A stretch of 64,000 nucleotides of DNA from assembly GCA_937120535.1 (NCBI GenBank), contig CAKZJX010000010.1, positions 23,339 to 87,338 on the forward strand, written 5' to 3'. This document shows positions 56,059 through 64,000 of this stretch, piece after piece (the stretch's first letter is position 1; the number at the start of each line of letters is the position of its first letter). The stretch comes from an uncultured Anaerolineae bacterium. Lineage in GTDB: Bacteria > Chloroflexota > Anaerolineae > Anaerolineales > Villigracilaceae. The notes beneath the pieces were generated by a model. The model did no database searches. It saw nothing but the letters and a program-made list of their open reading frames with translations, and had not been told where the DNA came from. Both the position numbers and the translations under genes were made by a program.

Positions 56059-57102
56059 TCAAAATTCAGCATTTGAATTTTGGAGAACGACCACCCTTCC
56101 GCTCTCCTGTGAACGATGCGCCGCCAACGCCAGGCGCAGCGCTTGGATCCCATCCTCCAAGGTGCAGCGCGGCTCGGCCGTTCCAACCACTACGTCCAAG
56201 AAGTGCCGCGTCTGTTCAAGGAACAGGTGATTGCGCTCGAAGCCCTCGGGCGGGGCAAAGCGCTCGACCTCGACGGCCGGCGGGGTGGGGCTCCAGCTCC
56301 CAAAGGGGGCCGGCGCTCGATACAGAGCAAGGACACCATCGTCGTTGTCCCAGCGCAGGGTGCCTTGAGTCCCGACGATCTCCAAGCGGTGGGCAGCAGG
56401 TCTTTGCACGTAATTCAAGTGAACTCCCCCCAGAGCGCCTCCCACAAAGCGCAGCCCGATCTCAGCCACGTCCTCTACATCCACTTCAAGCGGCGAGAGA
56501 TGGTGATTGAAGGACCAAATCGCCTGCACCTCTCCGATCAGGTAGCGCAGATAATCGAAGGGATGGGTCAAGGTGCGGATCACGCCCCCGCCCAGCTCAG
56601 CACGAGCGGCATAACTGCCACGATAATCCTCCCAGGGGTGCCATTGTGGAAGATACTCCCCCCAATGGGCATGCACGGTAAGCACCTGCCCCACCGCGCC
56701 GCTCTGGATCAGTTGACGCGCAAGGTTCAGGGTGGGATGGTAGCGAAATTGAAAGCCAACTAGAATGCGGATGTGATTGGCCTGAGCCACCTGCTGCAGC
56801 AGGTCCAATCGATCCAACGAGTCCGACACCGGCTTCTCCAACAAGAGATGGCATCCCGCTTCGGCCGCTGGAATGGCCACATCCAGGTGCAGAGCAGTCG
56901 GGTTGGCCACGATCACAGCGTCTGGGCGGTGGGTTTTCAAGGCGACACTCAGATCGGTCTCCACCGGATACCCTTGCAACTCGTCATCTGGCAAGGTAGC
57001 CTTGTGAGTTCGCAGCAAAACAATATCTCTCTGGCCGAGCGCCAACAAATTACGAAAATGTCGGCGCCCGATCGATCCCAAGCCAACGATCAAAAATTTC
57101 AT
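56059..57102 (-). CDS. Gfo/Idh/MocA-family oxidoreductase
   Basis: NAD(P)-linked dehydrogenase of 347 aa. The N-terminal Rossmann part has FLIVGLGSIGRRHFRNLL (about 3-20), then VANPTALH and EKPVS with its conserved Lys. The C-terminal domain is the usual alpha/beta fold. Members oxidise or reduce sugars and their nucleotide forms. Its place between a sulfotransferase and the PAPS enzyme indicates a role in making a surface sugar. Its last codons overlap the promoter of sat. Confidence 0.92.
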   Translation of the reverse strand: MKFLIVGLGSIGRRHFRNLLALGQRDIVLLRTHKATLPDDELQGYPVETDLSVALKTHRPDAVIVANPTALHLDVAIPAAEAGCHLLLEKPVSDSLDRLDLLQQVAQANHIRILVGFQFRYHPTLNLARQLIQSGAVGQVLTVHAHWGEYLPQWHPWEDYRGSYAARAELGGGVIRTLTHPFDYLRYLIGEVQAIWSFNHHLSPLEVDVEDVAEIGLRFVGGALGGVHLNYVQRPAAHRLEIVGTQGTLRWDNDDGVLALYRAPAPFGSWSPTPPAVEVERFAPPEGFERNHLFLEQTRHFLDVVVGTAEPRCTLEDGIQALRLALAAHRSQESGRVVVLQNSNAEF

Positions 57103-57114
57103 ACGCTATCCTTT

Positions 57115-58155
57115 TCACCAATCCAATGACGATTCATATCCCCACCGGATCAATGCTTGGCCGGCCACGGCTTTGAATACCTCCCGATCGCGCTCTGTGA
57201 ACAAGCGCTGCCAGTTTCCCACCTGTCCTTTAGGAAGGAAGGAGGCGATATCGCTGTTGCGCCGTTCCTGCCATTCCTCATCGGGATTGGAGGCCAGCTC
57301 CTCCTGGATCGCCTGTGCCAGCGAATCGGCGATGTGATCGACCCCTAGAAACGCCCACAACCGGCTCAGCTGTTCAAACGGTTCGCGCAGCACATCTTCA
57401 TAACGCAGGGAGAAAAAGCGATCTCCAAAGAGACGTCGGCCCTCGGCCTCCACTTCGCTCAGGTTGGTTGCCCAACCGCCGCCCACGCGACGCAGAAAAG
57501 CCTCGGTGAAGATCGAGCGCCGGCCCTGACGAAAGGGCGCGGCATCCCGCCGCAACTCGGCCAGGATACGCCGATCCTCGGCATTCAGAAAGCGCGATTC
57601 CTCGACGAAATTCCGAAATCGCTCCGAGACAGCCACATCGCGCCCATCGCGCACGATGTACACCAGCCGAGCGTCGGGGTAGACGTCGTACAAATCGCGC
57701 ACCGCTTGACCGTGGATGGTGGACGAGGGGCTTTTATCGCCGACGATCGGTTTTCCGGCTCGGGCGGCCTCGCGCTCCAGAATCATATCGGCAACCGCAC
57801 GCAAAACGATCGGCGAGAGATCACGCCCGCAGTTCCAGCGATTGGACTTGCGCGTCAGCCATTCTTCGATCTCAGCCGAGTCCACCAGCGATTTTAACAA
57901 CGGCCGACGGGTGAAAAAATGGGCCTGGTAATTGCAGTGTACCTGCGGGTGCAGGCGCATCAAACGCATCAACAGCGTCGTCCCCGAGCGAGCATGTCCA
58001 AAAATAAAGAATTTTGGACGGGAGAAGAATTGCTTGATTTCAACTACTTCCTCCGCCGTGATCGCCGGAACAGGAGAACGACGACCCTGAGACGAAGCCA
58101 CCTGACCCTTCAGGAGAATTTGCAGAGCGAGACGCAGGCGGTGAACAAAATTCAT
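57115..58155 (-). CDS. Sulfotransferase family protein
   Basis: A 346-aa cytoplasmic protein. The 5'-phosphosulfate motif FIFGHARSGTTLLMRLM (about 50-66) and the 3'-binding segment VYIVRDGRDVAVSERF near 165-180 are the two defining motifs of PAPS-dependent sulfotransferases. Distinct in sequence from the other sulfotransferase in the operon, implying two acceptors. First gene of the long operon that ends at 45.6 kb, with Gfo/Idh following after 12 nt. Confidence 0.88.
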   Translation of the reverse strand: MNFVHRLRLALQILLKGQVASSQGRRSPVPAITAEEVVEIKQFFSRPKFFIFGHARSGTTLLMRLMRLHPQVHCNYQAHFFTRRPLLKSLVDSAEIEEWLTRKSNRWNCGRDLSPIVLRAVADMILEREAARAGKPIVGDKSPSSTIHGQAVRDLYDVYPDARLVYIVRDGRDVAVSERFRNFVEESRFLNAEDRRILAELRRDAAPFRQGRRSIFTEAFLRRVGGGWATNLSEVEAEGRRLFGDRFFSLRYEDVLREPFEQLSRLWAFLGVDHIADSLAQAIQEELASNPDEEWQERRNSDIASFLPKGQVGNWQRLFTERDREVFKAVAGQALIRWGYESSLDW

Positions 58156-58192
58156 AGCAACGATTGCTTCTTAAGAGGTTTCGATCGGCTAA

Positions 58193-60652
58193 CTACGGGG
58201 CTTGCAGAGTGACATAGGCCTGCCCCCCCTGGGCCAGATAAATCAGGCGGTTTGGGCTGCAAGCCAGCGCCCCCAGCGGGTTGGCCGGCAGATCCTCCTC
58301 CGCGGCGCGCCAAATGCCCTGCAACTCAAAGCCCGGAAGGCTCAGGCGATAGATGGATCGCCCGTCGGCATCCAGGAGCAGGAGCACCGAGTCGGGGATA
58401 CCGCTCAAGATCAATTGCGTGAAATGAGCCTGAGCAAACACGTTTTGCTCTCCATAGGCAGGGAAACGGTTAATCAAAGGCGCCGGCGAGACACAACGGG
58501 TGGGCACCCCTTCCAAACGGCTGTAGGTGCAGTGGGTGAGCCGGCCATCGGCGTGCAACAAGTAGAGATCATCGCCCATCACGGCCAGGTCAATCGCATC
58601 GCGAATCTCGGGAACCTGACTGTCGAAGAACAACAGCGGCGGATCGAGATAGACCCCATTCTGATCAACGTAAATCCACACCGCACGGGCCGGCGCGTCC
58701 AACACATACAGACGGCCGCTGTCCAGCGCCAAGGCGGTGACCCGACCCCAGTTGGTCGGCGGCAGGGGCAAGGCCATCCATCGCGGCGCCTGACCAGGGG
58801 CGCAATACAACAAATTCCCCATCGCGTCCACCCCTAGCACCGAAGAGTTCAACGCGTTCACCTTGGGCAAGACCAGCAGATCCACGAAGGATCCCACGGT
58901 CAGATTGCCGTAAGTGCCGGGTTTACAGGAAAAGCTGGCGTCTAGCTGATAACTCTGGCCGGTAATCGCCACGCGCAGGATGTCGCCCTGTACGGCATCC
59001 AACAAGTACAGATCGGTATCACTTGCCGCCATGCGACTGACCTGGGCATTCAGCTCGGCAGTCAGGATCGGCGTGAAGCGCAAGCGCGTTACTCCGAGCA
59101 GGGCATCCAAGCGAGCTTGGGCTTCGCGGCGCAACGCCTGAGATTCGGGAGTTCGATCGTAGGTTTCTGCCTGCTCCACGCGCTGCAGGACGCTGGCCCA
59201 AGCCTGCCGCTGATCCACCGGATTGCTCGCCTTCAAGGCCTGTTCGCGCAGGGCGCGCGCTTGGAGGAGGTAGGCATCAAACTGGGTGCTGACGCCGAAG
59301 CGCAGATAAATGGCCACCCCTACTGTGGCCACCAGGATGGGGATCAAGATGGACAGAAACACCTGCACCGATAGGGGTGCCATTCCACTCGGCGCATCGG
59401 TCGGCAACAGACTAGGCAAGAAGCGGCTTAACACTTGACGGATGGTGGTCATCAACCCCCGCCAGCCGTCCAAACTGCCTAACACCAGCCGTGCCATCTG
59501 CCGCTGGGTGGTCGGTTGAGAAGGAGACGACGGGGGCCAGCCAAGCGAAGATGATCGGGCCGGCTGCCGGCCCTCGAGCGCCGGCCCGCCATCGGCCGGC
59601 AGGCCGCCCTCTGCTTCCCGTCGCGGCAACGAGGGCGGCGGTTCGCCGGCCATCACTGCTGACGCCAATTGCTCCACCAACGCTTCCGGATCGGCCTGCG
59701 GAGGAAGAGCATAGGCCGACGGTGCTTCCAGGGGCGGTAGTCCAACGTGGTGCGCAACCGGCGCCGAAGCGGCCGCCTCGGCCGGCCCGGCTGACGGCGA
59801 TTCGCCCCGTTGGGGCGACTGCCCTTCGCCCGACCGAGGAGGCGCCTGGACGACCTCCTGACTCGTAGACCAGGCAGCCGGCTCGGGGGAGGCGGGAAAC
59901 GCCGACACAGCAACCGCCGTCCGGGCGGAAGCCTCCGCTTCGGGTTCAGCCGGACACGCCGCAGCCTGTTGCGCCCATCGAATCCCAGGCGTTCCGCCGC
60001 TGACCTGGATCAACAGGCCGTTCGTATCCCCCTCCACCATCGCCAACAGCTGTTTACGCCGTATGTCTGGCGTCCCTCGACCGCGGTCAACGGCAAACGC
60101 TGCTTCCCAGGCCGGCGGCAAGTCCGGGCAGATCAACAAGCGATCGCCCGTCTCCAGAACAAGCTGCGAGAAAAAGCGACTCACCCCCTGGCTCAGACCC
60201 AACCCTCTGCCCGCCAAGCTCGGATCATAAAAATGGCGGGTCTGACCGCCATGCCACGCCAACACATGCATAAGGCCGCACTGCAGCCACATCAGCTGAG
60301 TCTCGCGCAGCGCCGCCACCATCAGGTGACCGATCACATATTGACTACGTCCGCTATACGTCAGATTGCGCTCCAACAACGCCTGATTGACGCTCTCGGC
60401 GGCCGCGCGCAAGGCGGTGGTGAGTGGGCCTGGCGTGGTATAGAAGCGCTCCGCAGCCCGTTGTTTCAACGCTCGATGCTCCTCCGCCGAAAACGTCAGG
60501 TTGCCGCTCAGGTGGAGAAAGATCAACAACTCAATCCGTTCGCGACCGCGCACCACCCGGCGCAACGGCTCAAAGAGTGCCACGTCGGGCACCTCAACAT
60601 AGTCCCGTCCCTGATGGCGATAGAGACTGAAGAGCGTCAGATCGACAGACAC
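58193..60652 (-). CDS. Large membrane protein: degenerate PP2C-like domain plus beta-propeller
   Basis: An 819-aa protein, no close match recognised. The N-terminal 230 residues look like a degenerate PP2C-like fold (LMWLQCGLMHVLAWHGG, ETGDRLLICPD), without the DGMGGH metal site. A long Pro/Ala/Glu-rich linker (about 235-400) precedes one hydrophobic helix (about 435-457), a helical stretch (about 465-520) and a beta-propeller-like C-terminus with repeated DLYLLDA, RLYVLDA and DLYLLHA units. GTG start at 60652. It has the look of a membrane signal-sensing partner of the Ser/Thr signalling system, but this is inference. Confidence 0.65.
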   Translation of the reverse strand: MSVDLTLFSLYRHQGRDYVEVPDVALFEPLRRVVRGRERIELLIFLHLSGNLTFSAEEHRALKQRAAERFYTTPGPLTTALRAAAESVNQALLERNLTYSGRSQYVIGHLMVAALRETQLMWLQCGLMHVLAWHGGQTRHFYDPSLAGRGLGLSQGVSRFFSQLVLETGDRLLICPDLPPAWEAAFAVDRGRGTPDIRRKQLLAMVEGDTNGLLIQVSGGTPGIRWAQQAAACPAEPEAEASARTAVAVSAFPASPEPAAWSTSQEVVQAPPRSGEGQSPQRGESPSAGPAEAAASAPVAHHVGLPPLEAPSAYALPPQADPEALVEQLASAVMAGEPPPSLPRREAEGGLPADGGPALEGRQPARSSSLGWPPSSPSQPTTQRQMARLVLGSLDGWRGLMTTIRQVLSRFLPSLLPTDAPSGMAPLSVQVFLSILIPILVATVGVAIYLRFGVSTQFDAYLLQARALREQALKASNPVDQRQAWASVLQRVEQAETYDRTPESQALRREAQARLDALLGVTRLRFTPILTAELNAQVSRMAASDTDLYLLDAVQGDILRVAITGQSYQLDASFSCKPGTYGNLTVGSFVDLLVLPKVNALNSSVLGVDAMGNLLYCAPGQAPRWMALPLPPTNWGRVTALALDSGRLYVLDAPARAVWIYVDQNGVYLDPPLLFFDSQVPEIRDAIDLAVMGDDLYLLHADGRLTHCTYSRLEGVPTRCVSPAPLINRFPAYGEQNVFAQAHFTQLILSGIPDSVLLLLDADGRSIYRLSLPGFELQGIWRAAEEDLPANPLGALACSPNRLIYLAQGGQAYVTLQAP

Positions 60653-60827
60653 AAGGCACTCGCAGAAAGAAAAAGTAGAGAACGAGGGGCCAATTGCTCA
60701 GAAGGACTTCTGATCGTTCTTGTTCTCCGATACAATTCAGCGGCTCGGCCTTTGGCCGATCCACCTCACGCAATCTCGCATTCTAACCAAGCATCATTAT
60801 ACTGGTAAAATTCCATCCTGAGATTCC

Positions 60828-61868
60828 ATGGACTTTCAACTTCACACCTCCTTTGAAACCCTGGCGCCGTGGGCCGGCACATGGGATCGCCTGCTCAGCC
60901 AATCCATCACCGATGCGCCCTTTCTGCACTTCGACTATCAACGAACTTGGTGGAACACCTTAGGGGGTGGAGAATGGTCTCAGGGCGACCTAACCATCGT
61001 CGTCGCCCATGAACAGGGCCAACTGATCGGAGTTGCCCCGCTGTTCTTCACCACCAATCGAGAAGCCGAGCCGGCGTTGATGTTCGTCGGATCGATAGCA
61101 ATTTCAGACTACCTGGACCTGATCGTCCGCCCAGACGATCTGCCTCACTTCCTGAACGGCTTGCTCGACGTCCTCGTCTCTCGACTTCCCCACGCGTGGC
61201 GCGTCCTCGATTTATACAATCTCCCCCAAGCCTCTCCCACCCTTGTAGCTCTCGAACGCGAGGCGACTGCCCGAGGCTGGAGCTACTCTTCTCAGGTCTA
61301 CCAACCTGCTCCCTACATTCCCCTGCCTTCCGATTTCGAGACCTACCTGGCCAGCCTTGACAAAAAACAGCGCCATGAAATCCGCCGCAAACTGCGTCGA
61401 GCAGCCGAGCATGATCCGCCGGTCGATTGGTATCTGGTACAGGACGAAGCAACGCTCGACGCCGAGATAGAAGACTTTTTCGACCTGATGTGTCACGACG
61501 CTGAAAAGAAAAAATTCCTCAGCGAACCGATGCGTCGGCAAATCAAAGCTGTTGCTCACACGGCCATGCGCAAGGGTTGGCTATGGCTGGCCTTCCTCAA
61601 GGTTGGCGAGAAGAAGGCCGCCGGCGCCTTCAACTTCGACTACGGCAACCGCCTGTGGGGCTACAACTCGGGCATCAACCGCGAATTCCTAGAGCTTTCG
61701 CCAGGCTGGGTGCTGCTGGCACACACACTAAAATGGGCTTGTGAGCATGGGCGCAGTGAATTTGACTTTATGCGTGGCAATGAAGAGTACAAATACCGCT
61801 TCGGCGCCCGCGATCGACTGGTGATGCGCGTCAAAGTGGAGCGGCGAAGAGACCCTTCCCCGGTCTAG
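60828..61868 (+). CDS. GNAT-type (FemAB/CelD-like) acyltransferase
   Basis: A 346-aa cytoplasmic protein with two GNAT-like halves: GQLIGVAPLFF in the first, and a conserved LDKKQRHEIRRKLRR stretch followed by KKAAGAFNFDYGNRLWGYNSG and LLAHTLKWACEHG in the second. This is the pattern of the CelD/BcsL (Acetyltransf_6) group, related to FemAB peptidyltransferases; members act on envelope glycans or peptides. A TATACT at 60798-60803 precedes it, with no convincing -35. Convergent with the next gene. Confidence 0.82.
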   Translation: MDFQLHTSFETLAPWAGTWDRLLSQSITDAPFLHFDYQRTWWNTLGGGEWSQGDLTIVVAHEQGQLIGVAPLFFTTNREAEPALMFVGSIAISDYLDLIVRPDDLPHFLNGLLDVLVSRLPHAWRVLDLYNLPQASPTLVALEREATARGWSYSSQVYQPAPYIPLPSDFETYLASLDKKQRHEIRRKLRRAAEHDPPVDWYLVQDEATLDAEIEDFFDLMCHDAEKKKFLSEPMRRQIKAVAHTAMRKGWLWLAFLKVGEKKAAGAFNFDYGNRLWGYNSGINREFLELSPGWVLLAHTLKWACEHGRSEFDFMRGNEEYKYRFGARDRLVMRVKVERRRDPSPV

Positions 61869-61877
61869 CCACTGCCC

Positions 61878-62171
61878 CTAGGCCCGCTGACCAGCGTGAC
61901 GACGTCCAACCAAATAAAACAGCGCCCGAGCCAGGGTGATGATCAAGGCCAGCCCTGAGAGGGTTCCGCCCACCACAGCAAAAAAGAACTTCCATGATGC
62001 CAGCCGTTTGGCTACCAAGCGCGGCGGCGGCAGGGTGATCCGTTCCCGCAGGCGTTGAACCAAATCGGCTGGCGGTGCGACCGGCCTCAAGGTCCGCGCC
62101 AAGCGCGCTTCCAGATCGCTCAAGTCGGCCTCTCGATTGACCTTGGAACGACGCGGCATTTTCGGCGACAT
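61878..62171 (-). CDS. Small membrane protein in the sigma-factor operon
   Basis: A 97-aa protein with a soluble basic N-terminal half (LEARLARTLRPVAPPADLVQRLRERI) and one hydrophobic helix (about 64-87). Third gene of sigma factor-DegV-this order, about 19 nt after DegV. Single-helix proteins with a soluble cytoplasmic domain next to ECF sigma factors are often anti-sigma factors, but no ZAS/zinc motif is visible, so this is only a hypothesis. Confidence 0.6.
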   Translation of the reverse strand: MSPKMPRRSKVNREADLSDLEARLARTLRPVAPPADLVQRLRERITLPPPRLVAKRLASWKFFFAVVGGTLSGLALIITLARALFYLVGRRHAGQRA

Positions 62172-62190
62172 ACAGCCTTCCCAAACAACT

Positions 62191-63033
62191 TCACTCTACC
62201 GGATACAACACCAATCCCAACGTTCCAGGACCGAAATTGACCGCCAGCGAGATCGACAACTCAGCCAGATAGGCGTCTTTCACGTTGAGTCGCTTTTTGG
62301 CCTCTTCCAGCAATGCTTGAGCAGACGGCAGATCGCGCGCATGCAATATACCCAGCGAAACCGGCAGATCGCCCACGCTCTGCTGGGCCATCTCGAGCAC
62401 TCGAGCCAGCGCCAAGTGGCGGGTTCGAACCTTATCCACCATCTCGACTACACCATCTTGCAGGCGCGCGATCGGCTTGACGTTGAGCAAAGAGGCCAAA
62501 GCTGCCGAAAGCGCTCCTACCCGGCCGGATCGCTTTGCAAACTCCAGCGTATCCAACGTTAGGATCACCTGTACCTTGCTGCGCAACTGCTCCAACGTGC
62601 GCACGATATCTGCTAAGCTCTTGCCGGCCTGTTCCAACTGACGGGCAAAGCGGCACAGAAAAGCCAATCCCATCGAACCACCCAACGAATCAAAGGGAAT
62701 GATGTTGTACTCGCTCTTCAATTCCTCAGCCGCTGCCACGCAAGAAGCATACGTCCCGGAGAGCTTGCTGGTCACGTGGATGGATAGAATGGTCTCCCCA
62801 GGCTGAAAATGACGGCGATAAAACTCGACAAACTGATGGGGCGATGGCTGTGAAGTCTTAGGGTGTTCCTTGTTGGCTGCGATCTCGCGATAAAACTCAT
62901 CGAACCCCATATCCACAAACTGCAAGAACGTCTTCTCCCCAAAATGAATGTTGATGGGAACGATCTTGATGTCGTACTCTTTTTCCCAACCTTCTGGGAG
63001 GTCAGCGGCGCCATCGGTCACAAGACGTATCAC
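62191..63033 (-). CDS. DegV-family fatty-acid-binding protein (FakB-like)
   Basis: A 280-aa two-domain lipid-binding protein. LVTDGAADLPEGW (site 1), FQPGETILSIHVTSKLSGTYASC with the conserved Ser that binds the carboxylate, and the second-domain segment DTLEFAKRSGRVG are FakB signatures. It presents fatty acids to FakA, whose gene is at 19.1 kb. GTG 63033 has AAGGAG, and the preceding sigma gene's TAA lies inside that ribosome site, so the two are coupled. Confidence 0.93.
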   Translation of the reverse strand: MIRLVTDGAADLPEGWEKEYDIKIVPINIHFGEKTFLQFVDMGFDEFYREIAANKEHPKTSQPSPHQFVEFYRRHFQPGETILSIHVTSKLSGTYASCVAAAEELKSEYNIIPFDSLGGSMGLAFLCRFARQLEQAGKSLADIVRTLEQLRSKVQVILTLDTLEFAKRSGRVGALSAALASLLNVKPIARLQDGVVEMVDKVRTRHLALARVLEMAQQSVGDLPVSLGILHARDLPSAQALLEEAKKRLNVKDAYLAELSISLAVNFGPGTLGLVLYPVE

Positions 63034-63045
63034 GTATCACTCTCC

Positions 63046-63615
63046 TTAGAATAGATTGTTTTCGCCGATTTCGTTGCGCAAGGCTAGCAAGGTGCGATGA
63101 TACAAACTCTTAATAGCGCCTTCGCTACGGCCCATGATCTGCCCGATCTCAGCGTTCGAAAGATTCTCCACAAATTTGAGGATCAGCAAATGCTGCCGAT
63201 CGGGAGGCAAACGACGGATGATCCGCAGCAAAGCTTCTTTATCCTCATTGTGCACCAGACTAGTTTCCGGATGCTCCGCTTTGGCTGTGAGAGCCGGCAA
63301 ATCATCCAGCGGAATTTCCTGCTTACGACTGCGATCACGATGCCAATTCGCAACCAGATTATGAGCGATCCGATACAACCAAGCCGAAAACGGGATACCT
63401 CGATCGATGTAATTCTGGATGTGATTCATCGCCCGTTGAAAGACGCGGGCCGTCAGATCTTCCGCGTCGTGCACATTGCCAGTGCGATAATATACGTAGT
63501 TATAAATGCGCTCCGCATAGCGCTCATAGAGCAAACCAAAAGCCTCTTTATCGCCCTGCGCAGCGCGTTTCAGTACGTCCTCTTCTCGATAGTCCAGATC
63601 CGCCAAGGCTCGCAC
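63046..63615 (-). CDS. RNA polymerase sigma factor, ECF type
   Basis: Alternative sigma factor of 189 aa. Region 2 (about 20-90) contains FGLLYERYAERIYNYV and AEDLTARVFQRAMNH; region 4 (about 125-185) contains RRLPPDRQHLLILKFVENLSNAEIG and a helix-turn-helix ending SEGAIKSLYHRTL. No inhibitory C-terminal extension. Start GTG 63615. Downstream are DegV and a small membrane protein, so it may tie envelope lipid state to gene expression (inference). Confidence 0.93.
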   Translation of the reverse strand: MRALADLDYREEDVLKRAAQGDKEAFGLLYERYAERIYNYVYYRTGNVHDAEDLTARVFQRAMNHIQNYIDRGIPFSAWLYRIAHNLVANWHRDRSRKQEIPLDDLPALTAKAEHPETSLVHNEDKEALLRIIRRLPPDRQHLLILKFVENLSNAEIGQIMGRSEGAIKSLYHRTLLALRNEIGENNLF

Positions 63616-63631
63616 ATCCTACCAGCGGGTC

Positions 63632-63659
63632 TATATAGAATAACCCCGCCGGATTTCAA
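63632..63659 (-). promoter_or_regulatory. Predicted promoter of the sigma-factor operon
   Basis: On the minus strand: TTGAAA (63659-63654), 16-bp spacer, TATATA (63637-63632). The predicted leader is only about 10 nt. Confidence 0.5.
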
Positions 63660-64000
63660 AGGTTGCAACCTACAGTATTTGTTGACCAACATCTTTGGTC
63701 CGTGTCCTCTACAGAACAGTTAACCGGCAAGAGGAGAGGGCTCTTTCTCCCGTGTTTCCTTGGAGACCGCTTTTCCCGTTCCCAACACACCTGGCCGGCC
63801 CCTTCCATCCGCATAACCGCGACGAAGCCATGGACACATAAAAACGAGTATATCACGAAGATGTTTCGAGATTGGGGCAAATAAACATGACTCACGAGCC
63901 ATGAGTCATGTTTATATTCGGAAGGCTTTGGTGCATAAATCGATGAACAGGCGCAATGCGCCCGTTGCTCTTGGGAACGGTCAGGCAGCCTCTCCGGAAA
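63660..64000. other. Region right of the sigma-factor promoter
   Basis: About 340 bp with no convincing gene. One minus-strand open frame crosses it but has no ribosome site or domain. On the minus strand a 22-codon stretch ending at TAA 63914-63912 (ATGALRLFIDLCTKAF) resembles the C-terminus of a LysR-type regulator, but is cut off by an in-frame stop upstream. The large inverted repeat listed separately lies here. Confidence 0.5.
63881..63915. terminator. Perfect 14-bp inverted repeat, probable bidirectional terminator
   Basis: ATAAACATGACTCA (63881-63894) and TGAGTCATGTTTAT (63902-63915) with a 7-nt loop. AT-rich flanks give T runs on both strands. It separates the sigma-factor region from whatever lies beyond 64 kb. 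Confidence 0.7.

Noticed and set aside
62421..62431. GGGTTCGAACC resembling a tRNA T-arm
   Set aside because: It lies inside the DegV coding frame; no acceptor, D or anticodon arms at the required distances.
63912..63980. LysR-like C-terminal tail on the minus strand
   Set aside because: An in-frame stop lies just upstream, leaving only 22 codons; too short to call.

Overview
The window looks like a piece of a GC-rich bacterial chromosome, most likely a non-phototrophic member of the Chloroflexota (Anaerolineae-type). This is inferred from gene content and style: a zinc-finger type L28, rpmB divergent from an Asp23-like gene and fakA, paired cyclic-di-AMP receptor-like proteins, abundant Ser/Thr kinase/PP2C/FHA signalling, a BCD-family MFS protein with no photosynthesis genes beside it, and many membrane or beta-propeller proteins of unknown role. 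I see no rRNA, tRNA, transposase, integrase, prophage or CRISPR array. Genes are tightly packed and many start codons overlap the preceding stop.

Layout. 0-3.5 kb: rnz and ftsK, back to back. 4-9.9 kb: a signalling island read in one direction: Ser/Thr kinase fused to an eight-repeat beta-propeller, PP2C phosphatase, a DnaJ-domain/VWA fusion, a zinc-ribbon/FHA protein, an 80-aa orphan and an OmpR-type response regulator. 9.9-13.1 kb: methyltransferase, AI-2E family permease, a 58-aa orphan and a P1-family peptidase. 13.1-18.1 kb: a large sensor diguanylate cyclase opposite a second Ser/Thr kinase coupled to rpe. 18.3-20.7 kb: rpmB / Asp23-like / fakA. 20.9-27.9 kb (minus): glycosyltransferases and an SpsF-like cytidylyltransferase, LapA-like protein, radA, DUF971, lipid kinase and two tandem PII-like proteins. 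28.3-33 kb (plus): TauE/SafE permease, BCD-family MFS, a HTH regulator, DUF6391-like protein and holA. 33-36.4 kb (minus): membrane hydrolase, acyltransferase, SMP-30 lactonase and corA. 36.8-39.2 kb: a TPR/SLT lytic transglycosylase lipoprotein. 39.2-45.3 kb (minus): a decayed aminotransferase, then yggU-yggT-yggS-pgeF, a glutaredoxin/DUF2085 fusion, ccdA and an L,D-transpeptidase. 45.6-58.2 kb (minus): a long surface-glycan operon with ATP sulfurylase/APS kinase, two sulfotransferases, nonulosonic-acid-type synthase and CMP-transferase, SDR and Gfo/Idh oxidoreductases, and glycosyltransferases; a broken patatin gene lies at its distal end. 58.2-63.6 kb: a degenerate phosphatase/propeller membrane protein, a GNAT/FemAB-like acyltransferase, and a sigma factor-DegV-membrane protein operon.

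The most striking observation is the corA leader (36421-36477, minus strand). An 11-bp perfect hairpin buries the whole Shine-Dalgarno sequence of corA, and an upstream segment can form a competing 16-position duplex that frees it. This is the layout of a two-state RNA switch; I recognise no known aptamer. Other points of interest are the kinase/phosphatase/J-VWA/FHA island, which resembles TerY-P type triads but has a different architecture; a predicted pathway for a sulfated nonulosonic-acid-like surface glycan; several promoters whose -10 box lies only 6-8 nt before the start codon (leaderless mRNAs); and two clearly decayed genes.
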